NCBI RefSeq assembly: GCF_900103345.1
Contig: NZ_LT629702.1
Span: 3,906,001 to 3,970,000 of the forward strand
Length of the DNA: 64,000 nt
DNA from: Pseudomonas azotoformans
GTDB taxonomy: Bacteria; Pseudomonadota; Gammaproteobacteria; Pseudomonadales; Pseudomonadaceae
Direction: 5' to 3'
The notes beneath the pieces are model-generated. The model ran no database searches, was not told the DNA's origin, and saw only the letters and a program-made list of their open reading frames with translations. Positions 26,428 to 38,237 of this stretch are shown piece by piece; the first letter of the stretch is position 1, and the number at the start of each line of letters is the position of its first letter. The position numbers and the translations under genes are program-made.

Positions 26428-27756
26428 ATGGCCAAGAAGCTTTACATCGAAACCCACGGTTGCCAGATGAACGAGTACGACAGCTCGCGCATGGTCGATC
26501 TGCTGGGCGAACACCAGGCCCTGGAAGTCACCGCCCGCGCCGAAGATGCCGACGTAATCCTGCTCAATACCTGCTCGATCCGCGAGCGGGCCCAGGACCG
26601 TGTGTACTCGCAGTTGGGCCGCTGGCGCGAATTGAAACTGGCCAACCCGGACATGGTGATCGCCGTCGGCGGTTGCGTGGCCAGCCAGGAAGGTGCCGCG
26701 ATCCGCGACCGCGCACCTTATGTCGACGTAGTTTTCGGCCCACAGACCCTGCACCGCCTGCCGGAAATGATCGATGCCGCGCGCGTCACCAAGCTGCCAC
26801 AGGTGGATGTGTCGTTCCCGGAAATCGAAAAATTCGACCACTTGCCCGAGCCGCGTATCGACGGGCCAAGCGCCTACGTATCGGTGATGGAAGGCTGCAG
26901 CAAGTACTGCACCTTCTGCGTGGTGCCCTACACCCGCGGTGAAGAAGTCAGTCGGCCGTTTGACGACGTGCTGTCGGAAATCATCCACCTGGCCGAAAAC
27001 GGTGTGCGTGAAGTGACCCTGCTGGGCCAGAACGTCAATGGCTATCGCGGCCAGACCCATGACGGCCGCCTGGCCGACCTGGCGGAGCTGATCCGCGTGG
27101 TGGCGGCCGTGGACGGTATCGAGCGCATCCGCTACACCACCTCACACCCGCTGGAGTTCTCCGACAGCCTGATCCAGGCCCACGCTGAAGTCCCGGAACT
27201 GGTCAAGCACCTGCACTTGCCGGTGCAATCGGGCTCGGACCGCATCCTCGCAGCCATGAAGCGCAACCACACCGCCCTGGAATACAAATCCAAACTGCGC
27301 AAATTGCGCGCAGCGGTGCCGGGCATCTGCATCAGCTCGGACTTTATCGTCGGTTTCCCCGGCGAGACCGAGAAAGACTTCGAGCAGACCATGAAGCTGA
27401 TCGAAGACGTCGGTTTCGACTTCTCCTACTCGTTCGTCTACAGTCAACGCCCCGGGACCCCGGCGGCCGACCTGGCGGACGAGACCCCGGAAGCGTTGAA
27501 AAAAGAGCGCCTCAATGCGCTGCAACACCGCTTGAACCAGCAGGGTTTCGAGATCAGCCGACAAATGGTCGGGTCCATCCAGCGCATCCTGGTCACCGAC
27601 TATTCGAAAAAAGACCCGGGCGAATTGCAGGGGCGTACCGAGAACAACCGAATCGTAAACTTCCGCTGCGATAATCCGACCCTGATCGGCCAGTTTGCCG
27701 ATGTACATATCGATGCGGCGCAACCGCATTCGTTGCGTGGCTCGTTGATCCAATAA
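26428..27756 (+). CDS. miaB: tRNA-2-methylthio-N6-dimethylallyladenosine synthase MiaB
   Basis: A 442-residue radical-SAM enzyme that adds the methylthio group to i6A37 of tRNAs reading UNN codons. The N-terminal domain has three cluster cysteines (THGCQMN, NTCSIRE, GGCVAS). The radical-SAM CxxxCxxC is in [16 protein letters not shown], and a C-terminal TRAM domain contains [11 protein letters not shown]. The start at 26428 gives [13 protein letters not shown]. It opens the conserved miaB-phoH-ybeY-corC-lnt series, with a REPIN between it and phoH. Confidence 0.96.
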   Translation: MAKKLYIETHGCQMNEYDSSRMVDLLGEHQALEVTARAEDADVILLNTCSIRERAQDRVYSQLGRWRELKLANPDMVIAVGGCVASQEGAAIRDRAPYVDVVFGPQTLHRLPEMIDAARVTKLPQVDVSFPEIEKFDHLPEPRIDGPSAYVSVMEGCSKYCTFCVVPYTRGEEVSRPFDDVLSEIIHLAENGVREVTLLGQNVNGYRGQTHDGRLADLAELIRVVAAVDGIERIRYTTSHPLEFSDSLIQAHAEVPELVKHLHLPVQSGSDRILAAMKRNHTALEYKSKLRKLRAAVPGICISSDFIVGFPGETEKDFEQTMKLIEDVGFDFSYSFVYSQRPGTPAADLADETPEALKKERLNALQHRLNQQGFEISRQMVGSIQRILVTDYSKKDPGELQGRTENNRIVNFRCDNPTLIGQFADVHIDAAQPHSLRGSLIQ

Positions 27757-27790
27757 CCCATCAATGGGTCTGACTGATGGAGATCAAAAT

Positions 27791-27877
27791 GTGGGAGCGG
27801 GCTTGCTCGCGAATGCGGTGTATCAGTCAATACATCTGTTACTGAGAGACCGCATTCGCGAGCAAGCCCGCTCCCAC
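27791..27877. repeat. REPIN, family B, CCCAC ends outward
   Basis: GTGGGAGCGGGCTTGCTCGC and its inverted copy, in the miaB-phoH intergenic space between codirectional genes. Confidence 0.9.
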
Positions 27878-27981
27878 ATTGGCACTGCGCAACATTCCGA
27901 TAACGTAAGTGCTTTCGTACCCGCGCCACTGGCGTTATTCTCTATTTCACCTCAACAGCCAAAGGGCGGCTAAAAACAACC

Positions 27982-28986
27982 TTGAACGCACCCATCGCAG
28001 AACCCCATCGTTTTCTCCTCGAGCCGTTTGAGGCTCGCCGTTTCGCCAATCTGTGCGGACAGTTCGACGAGCACCTGCGCCTGATCGAACAACGCCTGAG
28101 CATCGAGATCCGCAATCGCGGCAATCAGTTCGAGCTCATTGGTGAACCCCAACACACCACGTCCGCAGAAAACCTGCTGCGTCGCCTCTACCGTGAAACC
28201 AAGGGTAGCGAGCTGTCGCCGGAAACCGTGCACCTGTACCTGCAGGAATCGGCCGTCGAAGACCTGGCCAACAACCCCGTGGCTGAAGCCAGCGTGGCCC
28301 TGCGTACCAAAAAAGGCATGATTCGCCCGCGCGGCTTGAATCAGCAGAAGTACGTCAAGGAAATCCTTGGCAACGACATCAACTTCGGCATCGGCCCCGC
28401 CGGTACCGGCAAGACCTACCTGGCCGTGGCCTGCGCGGTCGATGCGCTGGAACGCGAGCAAGTGCGCCGCATCCTGCTGGTACGCCCGGCGGTCGAGGCT
28501 GGCGAGAAGCTCGGCTTCCTGCCCGGTGACCTCGCCCAGAAGATCGACCCGTACTTGCGCCCGCTCTACGACGCGCTGTATGAGATGCTCGGCTTCGAAT
28601 ACGTGGCCAAGCTGATCGAACGCCAGGTGATCGAGATCGCCCCGCTGGCCTACATGCGCGGTCGCACCTTGAACAACAGCTTCATCATCCTCGACGAAAG
28701 CCAGAACACCACGGTCGAGCAGATGAAGATGTTCCTCACCCGCATCGGTTTCGGCTCCACCGCCGTGATCACCGGCGACATCACCCAGGTCGACCTGCCC
28801 AAGGGCACCAAGTCGGGCCTGGGCCAGGTGATCGAGGTGCTCAAGGACGTGCCGGGCATCAGCTTTACGCACTTCATGCCCAAGGATGTGGTTCGCCACC
28901 CGCTGGTACAGCGCATCGTCGAGGCCTACGAGCGCTTCGAACACCGTGACGACGGGCTGTCCAAGGACGTTCGCCGCGATGCTTGA
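27982..28986 (+). CDS. PhoH-like ATPase (PhoL/YbeZ)
   Basis: A 334-residue P-loop NTPase with Walker [12 protein letters not shown] and Walker [12 protein letters not shown]. An N-terminal KH-like segment precedes it, as in YbeZ. The start is a TTG at 27982, giving [20 protein letters not shown]; no ATG is available upstream of the conserved N-terminus. YbeZ partners with YbeY in 16S rRNA maturation, and ybeY follows immediately, overlapping the last bases of this gene. Confidence 0.9.
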   Translation: MNAPIAEPHRFLLEPFEARRFANLCGQFDEHLRLIEQRLSIEIRNRGNQFELIGEPQHTTSAENLLRRLYRETKGSELSPETVHLYLQESAVEDLANNPVAEASVALRTKKGMIRPRGLNQQKYVKEILGNDINFGIGPAGTGKTYLAVACAVDALEREQVRRILLVRPAVEAGEKLGFLPGDLAQKIDPYLRPLYDALYEMLGFEYVAKLIERQVIEIAPLAYMRGRTLNNSFIILDESQNTTVEQMKMFLTRIGFGSTAVITGDITQVDLPKGTKSGLGQVIEVLKDVPGISFTHFMPKDVVRHPLVQRIVEAYERFEHRDDGLSKDVRRDA

Positions 28987-29437
28987 GCTAGACCTGCAGC
29001 TGGCCACCGAAGCGCCCGCCCCCAGCGAAGCCCAGTTCCGTCAATGGTGCGCCCTGGCCCTGCGCCAGCGCACCGCCGACTCGGAACTGACCATTCGCCT
29101 GGTGGACGAGCCCGAAGGCCGCGAACTGAATCACACCTGGCGCCAAAAGGATTACGCGACCAACGTGCTGTCCTTCCCCGCCGACGTGCCGGATGAGCTG
29201 CTGGATATCCCGTTGCTGGGCGACCTGGTCATCTGTGTCGCGGTGGTGGAGCGCGAAGCGAAGGAACAAGGCAAGGAACTTGAGGCCCATTGGGCCCATC
29301 TAGTCATCCACGGCTGCTTGCATCTCTTGGGTTACGACCATATAGACGATGACGAAGCCGAGGAAATGGAAACACTGGAACAAACGTTGCTTGCAGAACT
29401 GGGTCATCCGGACCCTTATGCCGACGACGAAACTTAA
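28979..29437 (+). CDS. ybeY: Endoribonuclease YbeY (rRNA maturation factor)
   Basis: A 152-residue metal-dependent RNase needed for 16S rRNA 3' end maturation and ribosome quality control. The zinc triad is in [11 protein letters not shown] (HxxxHxxxxxH). Other signatures are YATNVLSFP and [16 protein letters not shown]. The ATG at 28979 overlaps the end of the phoH-like gene, indicating translational coupling. Confidence 0.94.
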   Translation: MLELDLQLATEAPAPSEAQFRQWCALALRQRTADSELTIRLVDEPEGRELNHTWRQKDYATNVLSFPADVPDELLDIPLLGDLVICVAVVEREAKEQGKELEAHWAHLVIHGCLHLLGYDHIDDDEAEEMETLEQTLLAELGHPDPYADDET

Positions 29438-29478
29438 AAACACTCAACTGTAACAACAAAGGATTCAGAGTAATCGCT

Positions 29479-30318
29479 ATGAGCGAAGACCGATCGAGCA
29501 ACGGGCAGAAGTCATGGCTGGGTAAACTGACCCAGGCTTTTGCCCACGAGCCGAAAAACCGCCAGGAGCTGCTGGAGCTGCTGCGCGAGGCCCATCAGAA
29601 CAAGTTGCTGGACAGCGAAGCGCTGGCCATTGTCGAGGGCGCCATCCAGGTGGCTGACCTGCAAGTGCGGGACATCATGGTCCCGCGCTCGCAGATGATC
29701 AGCATCAAGGCGACCCAGACCCCACGGGAGTTCCTCCCGGCCGTGATCGACTCGGCGCACTCGCGCTACCCGGTGATCGGTGAAAGCCATGACGATGTCA
29801 TGGGCGTCCTGCTGGCCAAGGACCTGCTGCCGCTGATCCTCAAGGAGAACGGCGACAGCTTCAACATCAAGGACCTGCTGCGTCCGGCCACCTTCGTGCC
29901 TGAGTCCAAGCGCCTGAATGTGCTGCTGCGCGAATTCCGCGCCAACCACAATCACATGGCCATTGTGATCGACGAATACGGCGGCGTAGCTGGCCTGGTA
30001 ACGATTGAAGACGTGCTCGAACAGATCGTCGGCGATATCGAAGACGAACACGACGTCGAAGAAGACAGCTACATCAAGCCACTGCCCAGCGGTGACTTCC
30101 TGATCAAGGCGCTGACGCCGATCGAGAACTTCAACGAGTTCTTCGACAGCGAATTTTCCGATGACGAGTTCGATACCGTGGGCGGCCTGGTGATGAGTGC
30201 GTTTGGCCACTTGCCAAAACGTAACGAAACCACCGAGATCGGCGCGTATCGCTTCCGAATCCTGAATGCCGATAGCCGTCGCATTCACCTGATCCGCCTG
30301 ACACCCATTGCCCGCTAA
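29479..30318 (+). CDS. corC: CorC/HlyC-family CBS-domain protein (YbeX)
   Basis: A 279-residue cytoplasmic protein with two CBS motifs (VRDIMVPRSQMISIKATQT, then LLRPATFVPESKRLNVLLRE) and a C-terminal CorC/HlyC domain (YIKPLPSGDFLIKAL, then VGGLVMSAFGHLPKRNE). It lacks the membrane domain of larger CorC/YhdP-type proteins. It has been linked to Mg2+/Co2+ efflux and, more recently, to ribosome metabolism. The position between ybeY and lnt is the standard order. Confidence 0.92.
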   Translation: MSEDRSSNGQKSWLGKLTQAFAHEPKNRQELLELLREAHQNKLLDSEALAIVEGAIQVADLQVRDIMVPRSQMISIKATQTPREFLPAVIDSAHSRYPVIGESHDDVMGVLLAKDLLPLILKENGDSFNIKDLLRPATFVPESKRLNVLLREFRANHNHMAIVIDEYGGVAGLVTIEDVLEQIVGDIEDEHDVEEDSYIKPLPSGDFLIKALTPIENFNEFFDSEFSDDEFDTVGGLVMSAFGHLPKRNETTEIGAYRFRILNADSRRIHLIRLTPIAR

Positions 30319-30326
30319 GGAATGAC

Positions 30327-31850
30327 ATGCAGCGCCTAACTCGCCCCGGCTGGCCCGGTAATTTGCTGGCCGTGGTGGCCGGCGCCATCACCACCCTGGC
30401 GCTGGCGCCCTTCGACCTATGGCCGTTTGCGCTGGTGGCGGTCGGCCTGTTCTATGTCGGGCTGCGAGAACTGACGCCACGCCAGGCGCTGGGCCGTGGC
30501 TGGTGTTTCGGCTTCGGCCTGTTTGGCGCGGGAACCAGCTGGATCTACTACAGCATCCACCACTTCGGCGGCGCTTCGGTGTTGCTGGCGGGGTTCCTGA
30601 TGCTGTTGTTCACCGCCGCCATCGCCTGGTTCTTCGCCCTGCCCGCCTGGTTGTGGGCGCGCTGGTTGCGCCGCAACGAAGCGCCGCTGGCGGATGCGCT
30701 GACATTCGCAGCGTTGTGGGTCGGCCAGGAGGCGTTTCGCGGCTGGTTCCTTACCGGGTTCCCGTGGCTGTACTCCGGCTACAGCCAACTCGACGGCCCC
30801 CTCACCGGCCTCGCGCCGCTGGGCGGGATGTGGCTGATCTCCTTTGCCCTGGCACTCACCGCCGCCCTGCTGTGCAACCTGCCGCGCCTGCTGGCCGGCA
30901 GGCGTAACGCGTTTATCGGTGCCGGCCTGGTGTTGCTGGTAGCACCCTGGGCGATCGGCCTGGCGCTCAAGCATCACGCCTGGACCAGTCCGTCTGGCGC
31001 GCCGCTGAGCGTAGCCGCCATCCAGGGCAACGTTGAACAGAGCATGAAGTGGGACCCGGAGCAGCTCAACGCGCAGCTCGCGCTGTATCGCGACATGAGC
31101 TTCAGTTCCAAGCGTGTCGATTTGCTGGTATGGCCGGAAACGGCGGTGCCGGTGCTCAAGGAGTCCGTCGAGGGCTACCTGGGCATGATGGGCAAGTTCG
31201 CCGCCGACCGGCACTCCGCGCTGATCACCGGGGTACCGATCCGCCAGGAAGTGCACCACCAGAAGCGCTACTTCAACGGCATCACCGTGGTCGGCGAAGG
31301 CGACGGCACCTACCTCAAGCAGAAACTGGTGCCGTTCGGTGAGTACGTGCCATTGCAAGACATGCTGCGCGGCCTGATTGCCTTCTTCGACCTGCCGATG
31401 TCGGACTTCGCCCGCGGCCCCTCGGACCAGGCGATGCTGCAGGCCAAGGGCTATCAGATTGCGCCGTTCATTTGCTACGAAGTGGTGTACCCGGAATTCG
31501 CCGCCGGCCTGTCGGCGCAGAGCGATCTGCTGCTGACCATCAGCAACGACACCTGGTTCGGCCGCTCGATTGGCCCGTTGCAGCACCTGCAAATGGCGCA
31601 GATGCGTGCACTGGAGGCGGGGCGCTGGATGATCCGCGCCACCAACAATGGCGTGACCGGCCTGATCAACCCGTTCGGGCAGATCACTGCGCAGATCCCG
31701 CAATTCGAACGTGGGATCCTCTACGGCGAAGTGGTGCCGATGCACAACCTCACGCCGTACCTGCAATGGCGTTCGTGGCCACTGATCATCCTGTGCCTGG
31801 GGCTGTTCGGCTGGGCACTGCTGGCTGGCCGCATGTCCAAAACCGTCTGA
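30327..31850 (+). CDS. lnt: Apolipoprotein N-acyltransferase Lnt
   Basis: A 507-residue inner-membrane enzyme that adds the third acyl chain to lipoproteins. About six membrane helices (1-205) are followed by a periplasmic nitrilase-type domain with the catalytic set E271 (WPETAVP), K331 (YLKQKLVPFGEYVP) and C383 (PFICYEVVYPE). A C-terminal helix closes it. It starts eight bases after corC. It supports the several lipoproteins encoded nearby (LptE, RlpA, MltB-like, YceK-like, MORN-peptidase). Confidence 0.95.
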   Translation: MQRLTRPGWPGNLLAVVAGAITTLALAPFDLWPFALVAVGLFYVGLRELTPRQALGRGWCFGFGLFGAGTSWIYYSIHHFGGASVLLAGFLMLLFTAAIAWFFALPAWLWARWLRRNEAPLADALTFAALWVGQEAFRGWFLTGFPWLYSGYSQLDGPLTGLAPLGGMWLISFALALTAALLCNLPRLLAGRRNAFIGAGLVLLVAPWAIGLALKHHAWTSPSGAPLSVAAIQGNVEQSMKWDPEQLNAQLALYRDMSFSSKRVDLLVWPETAVPVLKESVEGYLGMMGKFAADRHSALITGVPIRQEVHHQKRYFNGITVVGEGDGTYLKQKLVPFGEYVPLQDMLRGLIAFFDLPMSDFARGPSDQAMLQAKGYQIAPFICYEVVYPEFAAGLSAQSDLLLTISNDTWFGRSIGPLQHLQMAQMRALEAGRWMIRATNNGVTGLINPFGQITAQIPQFERGILYGEVVPMHNLTPYLQWRSWPLIILCLGLFGWALLAGRMSKTV

Positions 31851-31870
31851 CAGATAAACACAAACCCAAT

Positions 31871-31957
31871 GTGGGAGGGGGCTTGCCCCCGATGGCTGTG
31901 TATCAGTATCAGATGTACTGACTGACACTCTGCTATCGGGGGCAAGCCCCCTCCCAC
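31871..31957. repeat. REPIN, family A, CCCAC ends outward
   Basis: GTGGGAGGGGGCTTGCCCCC and its inverted copy in the convergent junction of lnt and the YdcF gene. Confidence 0.9.
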
Positions 31958-31973
31958 ATGTTGATCTGCCGTG

Positions 31974-32735
31974 TTATCGGTAAAACAACCGATAGCCTAT
32001 CTGCCCCACCGCCTCATTGATCAACTGCCCACTGCGCCATACCGACACAAACTCCGGCATCCAGCCACCCAGTGGCCGGGCGTTGTCCACGCCCAGGAAC
32101 CCCACCGGCGCCGGCACCACGGTAAAACCGGCTTTCTCGAAGCTCCACACCGAACGCGGCATGTGCCAGGCCTGGGTCACCACCACCACGCGCTTGATGC
32201 CCTGGGGCAAGAGAATTTCTGCGCTCATCTGCGCGTTTTCCCAGGTGGTTCGGCTGCGCTCTTCCTTCCAGCGCACCGTCACGCCGAAGTCATCCTGCAT
32301 CGATACCGCCATCAACTCCGCCTCGCTGGGCGGCGTGCCGTAATGCAGGCCGCCGGTCGTCAGCACCGGCAACCCGGAAGCCTTGGCCAGTCGCGCGGCA
32401 TAGCGCTGGCGCTCAAGGCCGATACCCGTAGGTTGGTCGGCGCCCCAAGCCGGGTCACCGCGCTCACGTCCGGAGCCCAACACCACGATTGCATCGGCGC
32501 GCTGTGCCAGCGTCGACCAGTCTTCTCGCGCCAACGGCGGTTCGGTCTCCAGGGCACGTGCGCCCCACTCAACCATCACCGGCAGGCTGATCAGCCACAT
32601 GCCGCCAAACCCCAGCGCAAAGCAGCAACCCGCCAAGCGTGGCCGGCTGCGCCGAAACCACCAGGCAAGGGCCAGCAGCAGCAAGAAAATGCCGGGCGGC
32701 AGGAGCAGTTGTTTAATGAAGTAACGAATAGGCAT
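31974..32735 (-). CDS. YdcF/ElyC-like DUF218 membrane protein
   Basis: A 253-residue protein. The start at 32735 gives MPIRYFIKQLLLPPGIFLLL with two N-terminal membrane helices (about 8-30 and 38-60). The DUF218 domain follows, with IVVLGSGRERGD, RYAARLAKASGLPVLTTGG and VVVTQAWHMPRSVWSFEKAG. The two-helix arrangement resembles ElyC/YgjQ-type proteins, of which ElyC affects envelope carrier-lipid use. The longer frame to 32897 lacks support. Confidence 0.85.
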   Translation of the reverse strand: MPIRYFIKQLLLPPGIFLLLLALAWWFRRSRPRLAGCCFALGFGGMWLISLPVMVEWGARALETEPPLAREDWSTLAQRADAIVVLGSGRERGDPAWGADQPTGIGLERQRYAARLAKASGLPVLTTGGLHYGTPPSEAELMAVSMQDDFGVTVRWKEERSRTTWENAQMSAEILLPQGIKRVVVVTQAWHMPRSVWSFEKAGFTVVPAPVGFLGVDNARPLGGWMPEFVSVWRSGQLINEAVGQIGYRLFYR

Positions 32736-32800
32736 CGGGCATCTCCAAAGATGCCCGAAGCCTAAGGTGTAACTGGGTTTAGCGACAATCTTTACCGTGA

Positions 32801-36019
<3,219 letters not shown>

Positions 36020-36029
36020 TCGGATCGGG

Positions 36030-36049
36030 CGCAGGGTTTGGGCCCTGCG
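36030..36049 (+). other. GC-rich hairpin between leuS and lptE
   Basis: CGCAGGG pairs with CCCTGCG over a six-base loop, 11 bases after the leuS stop. No T run follows, so it is not a clear terminator; it may stabilise the leuS mRNA end or attenuate read-through to lptE. Confidence 0.5.
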
Positions 36050-36107
36050 TCGAACAAAGCCTTCAGGGCCTCGATAAGGCCCACATGGTTTCAAGGGGAG
36101 CAACAAA

Positions 36108-36713
36108 ATGATTAAACGCAATTTGCTGGTGATGGGCCTTGCCGTGCTGCTGAGCGCTTGCGGCTTCCAGCTGCGCGGTACCGGCACCAATGACCTGACG
36201 ATCAAGGAACTCGACGTCAGCGCCCGCAACGCCTACGGCGATACGGTGACGCAGTTGCGTCAGGTGCTGGAAAACAGCGGCGTGCACGTCTATACCGGCG
36301 CGACGTACAAACTGTTCCTGGTGGACGAGAGAGAAACCCAGCGTAACCTGAGTTACGCCAGCGCCGGGCGTGCGTCCGACATCGAACTGAACACTGCGCT
36401 CAACTTCGAAATCCAGGGCCGCGATCATCTGCCGCTGATGGGTGACAAGATCCAGGTGCAGAAAGTGGTCAGCCACGATGGCAACAACCTGGTGGGTTCG
36501 GATTCCGAAATCCAGCAAGTGCGCAAGGAAATGCGTCGCGAACTGGTACAGCGCATGGTGCTGCGCCTGTCCATGCTGACTCCGGAACAACTGGAGACCC
36601 TGCAGCAACAGGCTGACAACAAGGCCAAGGCCGACGCCGACGCGCTGAAAGCCGCCAAAGAGTACGAAGACAACACGCCGAAACAATCGCCTGTTGAAGT
36701 CCCTGTCGAGTAA
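36108..36713 (+). CDS. lptE: LPS-assembly lipoprotein LptE
   Basis: A 201-residue outer-membrane lipoprotein that plugs the LptD barrel and helps deliver lipopolysaccharide to the surface. The lipobox LLSAC puts the lipidated cysteine at residue 18, and the next residues GFQLRGTG are typical of LptE. The C-terminus is a charged helix (NKAKADADALKAAKEYE). GGGGAG precedes the start. It lies between leuS and holA, as in most gammaproteobacteria. Confidence 0.94.
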   Translation: MIKRNLLVMGLAVLLSACGFQLRGTGTNDLTIKELDVSARNAYGDTVTQLRQVLENSGVHVYTGATYKLFLVDERETQRNLSYASAGRASDIELNTALNFEIQGRDHLPLMGDKIQVQKVVSHDGNNLVGSDSEIQQVRKEMRRELVQRMVLRLSMLTPEQLETLQQQADNKAKADADALKAAKEYEDNTPKQSPVEVPVE

Positions 36714-36718
36714 GCCAG

Positions 36719-36745
36719 ACGGGGCGCCCCAAGCGCCCCGTTTAC
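36719..36745 (+). terminator. Terminator-like hairpin between lptE and holA
   Basis: ACGGGGCG pairs with CGCCCCGT over a seven-base loop, followed by TTTA. It sits just after the lptE stop and ends eight bases before holA, so it may be an attenuator more than a full stop. Confidence 0.65.
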
Positions 36746-36752
36746 CCTGCCT

Positions 36753-37790
36753 ATGAAACTCGCCCCCGCCCAACTCGCCAAACACCTGCAAGGTGGCCTT
36801 GCGCCTGTCTACATCGTCAGCGGTGATGATCCGCTGCTGTGTCAGGAAGCCGCCGACGCCATTCGCACTGCGGCACGCCAGCAAGGTTTCGACGAACGCC
36901 AGGTCTTCAGCGCCGACGCCAGCTTCGACTGGGGCACGCTGCTGCAGGCCGGTGCAAGCATGTCGCTGTTTGCCGAGAAGCGCCTGCTGGAACTGCGCCT
37001 GCCTTCAGGCAAGCCTGGCGACAAGGGCGCAGCCGCCCTGATGGAATACTGCTCGCGCCCCGCCGAAGACACGGTGTTGTTGATCAGCCTGCCCAAGCTT
37101 GATGGCAGCGCGCAGAAAACCAAGTGGGGCAAGGCGCTGGTAGAAGGCGCACAGACCCAGTTCATCCAGATCTGGCCGGTGGACAGCAGCCAGTTGCCGC
37201 AATGGATTCGCCAACGCCTGTCCCAATCGGGGCTGTCGGCAACCCAGGACGCGGTCGAGTTGATCGCCGCCCGGGTTGAAGGCAACTTGCTGGCCGCTGC
37301 CCAGGAGATCGAAAAGCTCAAGCTGATGGCCGAAGACGGGCAGATTACCGTCGAGACCGTCCAGGGCGCTGTGGCCGATAGCGCGCGCTTCGATGTGTTC
37401 GGGCTGGTGGATGCGATCCTCAACGGTGAGCCCGCTCACGCCCTGCGCATGCTCGAAGGCCTGCGCGGCGAAGGCGTGGAACCGCCAGTGATTCTCTGGG
37501 CCCTGGCCCGTGAACTGCGGGTGCTGGCCAATATTGCCCTGCAATACAGCCAGGGTACGCCGCTGGACAAATGCTTCAGCCAGGCCAAGCCGCCAGTGTG
37601 GGACAAGCGCAAACCCTTGATGAGCAAAGCGCTGCAACGGCACTCGGCGCAACGCTGGGCGCAATTGCTGCTGGAAGCGCAGCGCATCGACGCGCAGATC
37701 AAGGGCCAGGCCGCTGGTTCACCGTGGATGAGTCTTAGCCGCTTGTCGCTGTTGATGGCCGGTCAGCGCCTGACCCTGCCTGCCGAATAA
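36753..37790 (+). CDS. holA: DNA polymerase III delta subunit HolA
   Basis: A 345-residue clamp-loader subunit that opens the beta sliding clamp. The N-terminal MKLAPAQLAKHLQGGLAPVY and YIVSGDDPLLCQEAADAIR, the middle region (SMSLFAEKRLLELRLPSGKP) and the C-terminal collar domain (AQRWAQLLLEAQRIDAQIKG) match the family. No functional P-loop is present, as expected for delta. It follows lptE after a short hairpin spacer. Confidence 0.95.
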   Translation: MKLAPAQLAKHLQGGLAPVYIVSGDDPLLCQEAADAIRTAARQQGFDERQVFSADASFDWGTLLQAGASMSLFAEKRLLELRLPSGKPGDKGAAALMEYCSRPAEDTVLLISLPKLDGSAQKTKWGKALVEGAQTQFIQIWPVDSSQLPQWIRQRLSQSGLSATQDAVELIAARVEGNLLAAAQEIEKLKLMAEDGQITVETVQGAVADSARFDVFGLVDAILNGEPAHALRMLEGLRGEGVEPPVILWALARELRVLANIALQYSQGTPLDKCFSQAKPPVWDKRKPLMSKALQRHSAQRWAQLLLEAQRIDAQIKGQAAGSPWMSLSRLSLLMAGQRLTLPAE

Positions 37791-37820
37791 ACCCTCTCTC
37801 AAAAACACCACAAATCCAAT

Positions 37821-37907
37821 GTGGGAGCGGGCTTGCTCGCGAAGGCGGTGCGCCATTCAACACATCAGGGTCTGACGCACCGCATTCGCGAGCAAGCCCG
37901 CTCCCAC
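37821..37907. repeat. REPIN, family B, CCCAC ends outward
   Basis: GTGGGAGCGGGCTTGCTCGC and its inverted copy in the holA-arfA gap between codirectional genes. Confidence 0.9.
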
Positions 37908-38011
37908 AGTTTTGACCGTGCCCACTTTTCCTACACTTCGCCGAGCTTTACAGCGGCAGAACTTCGGCAGATCATTTGCGCCACTCCACCCATCCCAAGC
38001 GAGTAAAAACC

Positions 38012-38176
38012 ATGAGCAAAAAGCCATCCAAGCATGGCCCCAACAAGGCCAAATCCATCATCGCCCAGCCACTGTTCCGCAGCCGTCAGGAACGCGCCGG
38101 CAAGGGCAAAGGCAGCTACCGCCGCGAAGCCTTCCAGTCTAATAGCTGGGAGGCTTCTTACTTTCTGGCTGCCTGA
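38012..38176 (+). CDS. arfA: Alternative ribosome-rescue factor ArfA
   Basis: A 54-residue basic protein (MSKKPSKHGPNKAKSIIAQP, then LFRSRQERAGKGKGSYRREAF and NSWEAS) that matches ArfA: PLFR, GKGSYRR and NWEAS-like segments align with the E. coli protein. ArfA recruits release factor 2 to ribosomes stalled on mRNAs without a stop codon and is a backup to tmRNA. In E. coli the arfA mRNA is cut or terminated at a hairpin inside the gene, so that tmRNA keeps ArfA low. Here a 6-bp hairpin surrounds the stop codon (38167-38188). It is a short gene, easily missed. Confidence 0.9.
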   Translation: MSKKPSKHGPNKAKSIIAQPLFRSRQERAGKGKGSYRREAFQSNSWEASYFLAA

Positions 38177-38188
38177 AGGCAAGCAGCC
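38167..38188 (+). promoter_or_regulatory. Hairpin spanning the arfA stop codon
   Basis: GGCTGC (38167-38172) pairs with GCAGCC (38183-38188); the TGA stop (38174-38176) lies in the loop. An alternative inner pairing TGCC/GGCA is possible. By analogy with E. coli arfA it could produce non-stop arfA mRNA; no T run follows, so cleavage would be more likely than termination. Confidence 0.55.
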
Positions 38189-38237
38189 CTCTGGCATGAT
38201 AAGGTCTGCACCTGATTTGCAATCCCTGGACCTGTGC

